A model generated the notes under the pieces. That model ran no database searches. It was not told where the DNA came from and worked only from the letters and a program-made list of their open reading frames with translations. Positions 8,240 to 10,260 of a stretch of 10,260 nucleotides of DNA are shown here, piece after piece; positions within the stretch are counted from its first letter, which is position 1, and each line of letters begins with the position of its first letter. This stretch comes from Burkholderiales bacterium. GTDB taxonomy: Bacteria; Pseudomonadota; Gammaproteobacteria; Burkholderiales; Burkholderiaceae_F. The DNA lies in assembly GCA_021298875.1 (NCBI GenBank), contig JAJTHJ010000297.1, positions 1-10,260 on the forward strand. Direction: 5' to 3'. The position numbers were made by a program, and so were the translations under genes.

Positions 8240-9151
8240 TCAACCCGGCACAACCTCCGCCAAGGCAATCAATCTCTGCGGCCTCAACACCCCAGCCGCA
8301 TCCAGCTCGGCCGTGCCGAGCAATTCGTCGTTCGGTCCGTATACGCGCTTGCGACCCGGCTCGCCGCCCACGTCCAGCTCGCCACCGTGGGCAAAGCGCC
8401 GCGCCTTGGTCTCGGCAAGTTCCACCCGCGGCAGACCGGCGAGCAGCGTATCCACCGGCAGCAAGTACGCGCGGCGCGCTTCGGGCGACTCGCCGCCCAG
8501 CGTGTCCAGCGCCACCGCTTCCGCCAAGCGCAGCGGCCCGACCCGCGTGCGCGTCAATGCGGCCAGATGCGCGCCGCAACCGAGTGCCGCGCCGATGTCC
8601 TCGGCCAGCGTGCGCACGTAGGTGCCCTTGCTGCACGCCACCCGCAGCCGCAGCCGGTCGCCAGCAAAGTCCAGCACCTCCAGCGCGGCGATGAACACCG
8701 GGCGCGGTGCGCGCTCCAGTTCCACCCCGGCGCGCGCGTACTCGTACAGCGCGCGGCCGTCGCGCTTCAGAGCCGAGTGCATCGGCGGCACCTGCTCGAT
8801 GGCGCCGGTAAAGCGCGGCAAAACCGCCTCGATCTGCGTCCGCGTCACTGCCACCGGGCACGTCTCGACGACCTCGCCTTCCGCATCGGCCGTCGTCGTC
8901 CGCACGCCCAAGGCCAGCGTGGCGACGTATTCCTTGTCCGCGTCCAGCAAGTCGGCCGAGAACTTGGTCGCCTCACCGAAGAGCAGCGGCAAGAGCCCCG
9001 TGGCGAGCGGATCGAGCGTGCCGGCGTGGCCGGCCTTGGCGGCGTTCAGCAGCCGCCGCGTCTGTTGCAGGGCGAGGTTGCTGGTGATCGCTGCCGGTTT
9101 GTCCAGCAGCAGGACGCCATCGACGGCGTCCCCTTTGCGGCGGCGGGCCAC
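8240..9151 (-). CDS. truB: tRNA pseudouridine-55 synthase
   Basis: TruB isomerises U55 to pseudouridine in the T-loop of nearly all tRNAs and also acts as a tRNA-folding chaperone. The 303-residue protein shows the family core in order. GVLLLDKPAAITSN is at 12-25. AGHAGTLDPLATG (40-52) has the catalytic Asp47 (E. coli Asp48). KEYVATLALGVRTTTADAEG is near 72-91, followed by VPPMHSALKRDGRALYEYAR. ACSKGTYVRTLAEDIG comes next, and a C-terminal region of PUA type follows. The start is GTG (9149-9151), seven bases after the rbfA stop, with GAGG five bases upstream. The gene sits in the order infB-rbfA-truB, classical for the bacterial nusA-infB operon. It is followed by a 156-base spacer before typA. 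Confidence 0.97.
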   Translation of the reverse strand: MARRRKGDAVDGVLLLDKPAAITSNLALQQTRRLLNAAKAGHAGTLDPLATGLLPLLFGEATKFSADLLDADKEYVATLALGVRTTTADAEGEVVETCPVAVTRTQIEAVLPRFTGAIEQVPPMHSALKRDGRALYEYARAGVELERAPRPVFIAALEVLDFAGDRLRLRVACSKGTYVRTLAEDIGAALGCGAHLAALTRTRVGPLRLAEAVALDTLGGESPEARRAYLLPVDTLLAGLPRVELAETKARRFAHGGELDVGGEPGRKRVYGPNDELLGTAELDAAGVLRPQRLIALAEVVPG

Positions 9152-9158
9152 GTGAGCC

Positions 9159-9530
9159 TCATTCCTTCGGGACGGGAGGAATGCCGCCGACCGCCTGCTC
9201 GATCAACTTGTCGAGCTCGAAGCCTTTTTCCACCGAGGTGTCGTGCACAAACACCAGGTGCGGAATGGTGTGGATCGACAGCCGCTTGAAGAGCAGCGAG
9301 TGAAAGTAGCCGGCTTTGTCGTTCAACACCCGCGCCGCGGCCTCCGGCGGCGCGCCGAGCGTGGTGAAGTAAACCTTGGCGTGCGCGTAGTCGGGCGACA
9401 GATCGATCCCGCTGATGGTCACCAGCCCGGCGCGATCCATCGGCACCTCGCGCTGCACGAGCTCCGCCAGATCGCGCTGGATCTGGTCGGCGACGCGTTG
9501 GCCGCGTTGGGGCTTTTGGGCGGGCTTCAT
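9159..9530 (-). CDS. rbfA: 30S ribosome-binding factor RbfA
   Basis: RbfA is a small KH-fold protein that binds 30S precursors near helix 1 of 16S rRNA and is needed for late 30S maturation and cold adaptation. From ATG 9530 the product has 123 residues, normal for the family (E. coli 133). It shows QRVADQIQRDLAELVQREV (about 11-29), the DLSPDYAHAKVYFT strand region with the expected AHAKVYF, and KRLSIHTIPHLVFVHDTSVEKG near the C-terminus. The frame stays open upstream to a GTG at 9632, but the extra 34 residues are low-complexity (Pro/Ser/Thr/Ala), overlap repeats and are not family-like. No Shine-Dalgarno is visible before 9530, so the start rests on homology. It lies between infB and truB. 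Confidence 0.95.
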   Translation of the reverse strand: MKPAQKPQRGQRVADQIQRDLAELVQREVPMDRAGLVTISGIDLSPDYAHAKVYFTTLGAPPEAAARVLNDKAGYFHSLLFKRLSIHTIPHLVFVHDTSVEKGFELDKLIEQAVGGIPPVPKE

Positions 9531-9553
9531 CGTTGGATGCGGAGTTGGAGACG

Positions 9554-9570
9554 GTGAAACGTGAAACGTG
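9554..9570. repeat. Tandem 7-bp repeat (GTGAAAC, about 2.4 copies)
   Basis: The sequence reads gtgaaac-gtgaaac-gtg. It lies 24-40 bases upstream of the rbfA start on the transcribed strand, where it reads as CACGTTTCACGTTTCAC. Confidence 0.8.
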
Positions 9571-9661
9571 GAGCCGAGCACGTGAGGAGGTTTAGCCGCC
9601 AGTGCGGCATCTATTGCGCAAGTTGCAGGCACTCCGGCGTGCAGCGCCCTTGCGTTTCACG
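9560..9661. repeat. 9-bp inverted repeat spanning the infB-rbfA spacer
   Basis: cgtgaaacg (9560-9568) and cgtttcacg (9653-9661) are exact reverse complements separated by 84 bases. They lie just after the infB stop and inside the tandem repeat before rbfA, so in RNA they could close a long stem-loop across most of the spacer. The match is short, so chance is possible. Confidence 0.55.
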
Positions 9662-9664
9662 CAC

Positions 9665-10260
9665 TTACAGCGTGCGCGCCACCTCCGTCACCTCGAAGAT
9701 CTCGAGCTGGTCGCCTTCCTTGATGTCGTCGTAGCCCTTCAGCGTCAGGCCGCACTCGAAGCCGGCCTTGACCTCGCGCACGTCGTCCTTGAAGCGCTTG
9801 AGCGAAGACAGCTCTCCCGTCCAGATCACCACCTGGTCGCGCAGCAGCCGCGCCTGCGCGGTGCGACGCACGAGGCCGTCGAGCACCATGCAGCCCGCAA
9901 CCGAGCCGACCTTGGGCACGCGGATGATCTGACGGATCTCGACCAGCCCCAGCACCGCCTCGCGCTGCTCCGGCGCCAGCAGGCCGGACAGCGCCGCCTT
10001 CACATCGTCCACCGCGTCATAAATGACGTTGTAGTAGCGGATCTGCACGCCCTGCCCTTCGGCCAACTTGCGCGACGACGGATCGGCGCGCACGTTGAAG
10101 CCGATCACCACCGCCTTGGACGCGACCGCCAGATTGATGTCGCTCTCGGTGATGCCGCCCACCTGCGCGTGCACGACCTGCACCTTGACCTCGTCGGTCG
10201 AGAGCTTAGTCAGCGCATGCGTCAGCGCCTCCTGCGAACCCTGCACGTCCGACTTGATCA
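9665..10260 (-). CDS. infB: Translation initiation factor IF-2 (C-terminal part)
   Basis: This frame is open to the right edge, giving 197 full codons plus the stop; the N-terminal and GTPase domains lie outside the window. The fragment starts in IKSDVQGSQEAL, which is not a start but the beginning of IF2 domain IV/C1. It continues through VGGITESDINLA, VIGFNVRADPSSRKLAEGQG, VDDVKAALSGLLAP and KVGSVAGCMVLDG. It ends with the fMet-tRNA-binding C2 domain containing GELSSLKRFKDDVREVKAGF and a terminal FEVTEVARTL. IF2 places initiator tRNA on the 30S subunit and drives subunit joining. It precedes rbfA and truB in the standard nusA-infB operon order. No damage is seen in the visible part. Confidence 0.98.
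   Translation of the reverse strand, partial: IKSDVQGSQEALTHALTKLSTDEVKVQVVHAQVGGITESDINLAVASKAVVIGFNVRADPSSRKLAEGQGVQIRYYNVIYDAVDDVKAALSGLLAPEQREAVLGLVEIRQIIRVPKVGSVAGCMVLDGLVRRTAQARLLRDQVVIWTGELSSLKRFKDDVREVKAGFECGLTLKGYDDIKEGDQLEIFEVTEVARTL

Larger units (their letters stand above)
9531..9664. other. infB-rbfA spacer (134 bases) with short repeats
   Basis: This is a non-coding gap in an otherwise tight translation operon. It contains a tandem GTGAAAC repeat (9554-9570), a distant inverted partner (9653-9661) and a small hairpin GCCGC-CAGT-GCGGC (9595-9608). No promoter, terminator U-tract or ribosome binding site for rbfA can be supported here. Confidence 0.6.

Noticed and set aside
9531..9632. 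34-residue N-terminal extension of RbfA from GTG 9632
   Set aside because: The added residues are low complexity, overlap the short repeats and are not seen in the RbfA family as I know it.

Overview
This window is a GC-rich, densely coded stretch of bacterial chromosome made almost entirely of conserved housekeeping genes. The gene order infB-rbfA-truB-typA, and a hemC-hemD-hemX cluster divergent from ppc, both fit a betaproteobacterium (Burkholderiales, Rhodocyclales or a relative). This placement is inferred from synteny and GC bias; the window has no rRNA or other decisive marker. I see no mobile element, phage gene, CRISPR array, toxin-antitoxin pair or defence system.

Layout. (1) Bases 1-2222, minus strand: hemC, hemD and the start of hemX, a compact tetrapyrrole operon read leftwards. 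HemC builds hydroxymethylbilane, HemD cyclises it to uroporphyrinogen III, and HemX is the membrane-anchored protein commonly encoded next to them. (2) Bases 2223-2299: a 77-base divergent control region. (3) Bases 2300-5050, plus strand: ppc, anaplerotic phosphoenolpyruvate carboxylase, with a GTG start after a good Shine-Dalgarno. (4) Bases 5087-5329, plus strand: a small unrecognised protein with an almost unbroken coiled-coil heptad pattern. (5) Bases 5336-10260, minus strand, read leftwards from the right edge: infB (3' part), rbfA, truB, typA and an EamA-family transporter. The first four all act on translation or ribosome maturation (IF2, 30S maturation factor, tRNA pseudouridine-55 synthase, ribosome-associated GTPase). 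The transporter follows typA by 24 bases.

Two longer spacers interrupt the translation cluster and are the only places with unexplained structure. The truB-typA spacer holds a composite palindromic repeat (8134-8236): 15-bp outer arms, a 21-bp inner inverted pair whose halves are each hairpins, and a third small hairpin. The infB-rbfA spacer (9531-9664) holds a 7-bp tandem repeat and a 9-bp inverted repeat, with no visible Shine-Dalgarno before rbfA. The most interesting items are these two elements and the small coiled-coil gene. I find no convincing novel multi-gene system.
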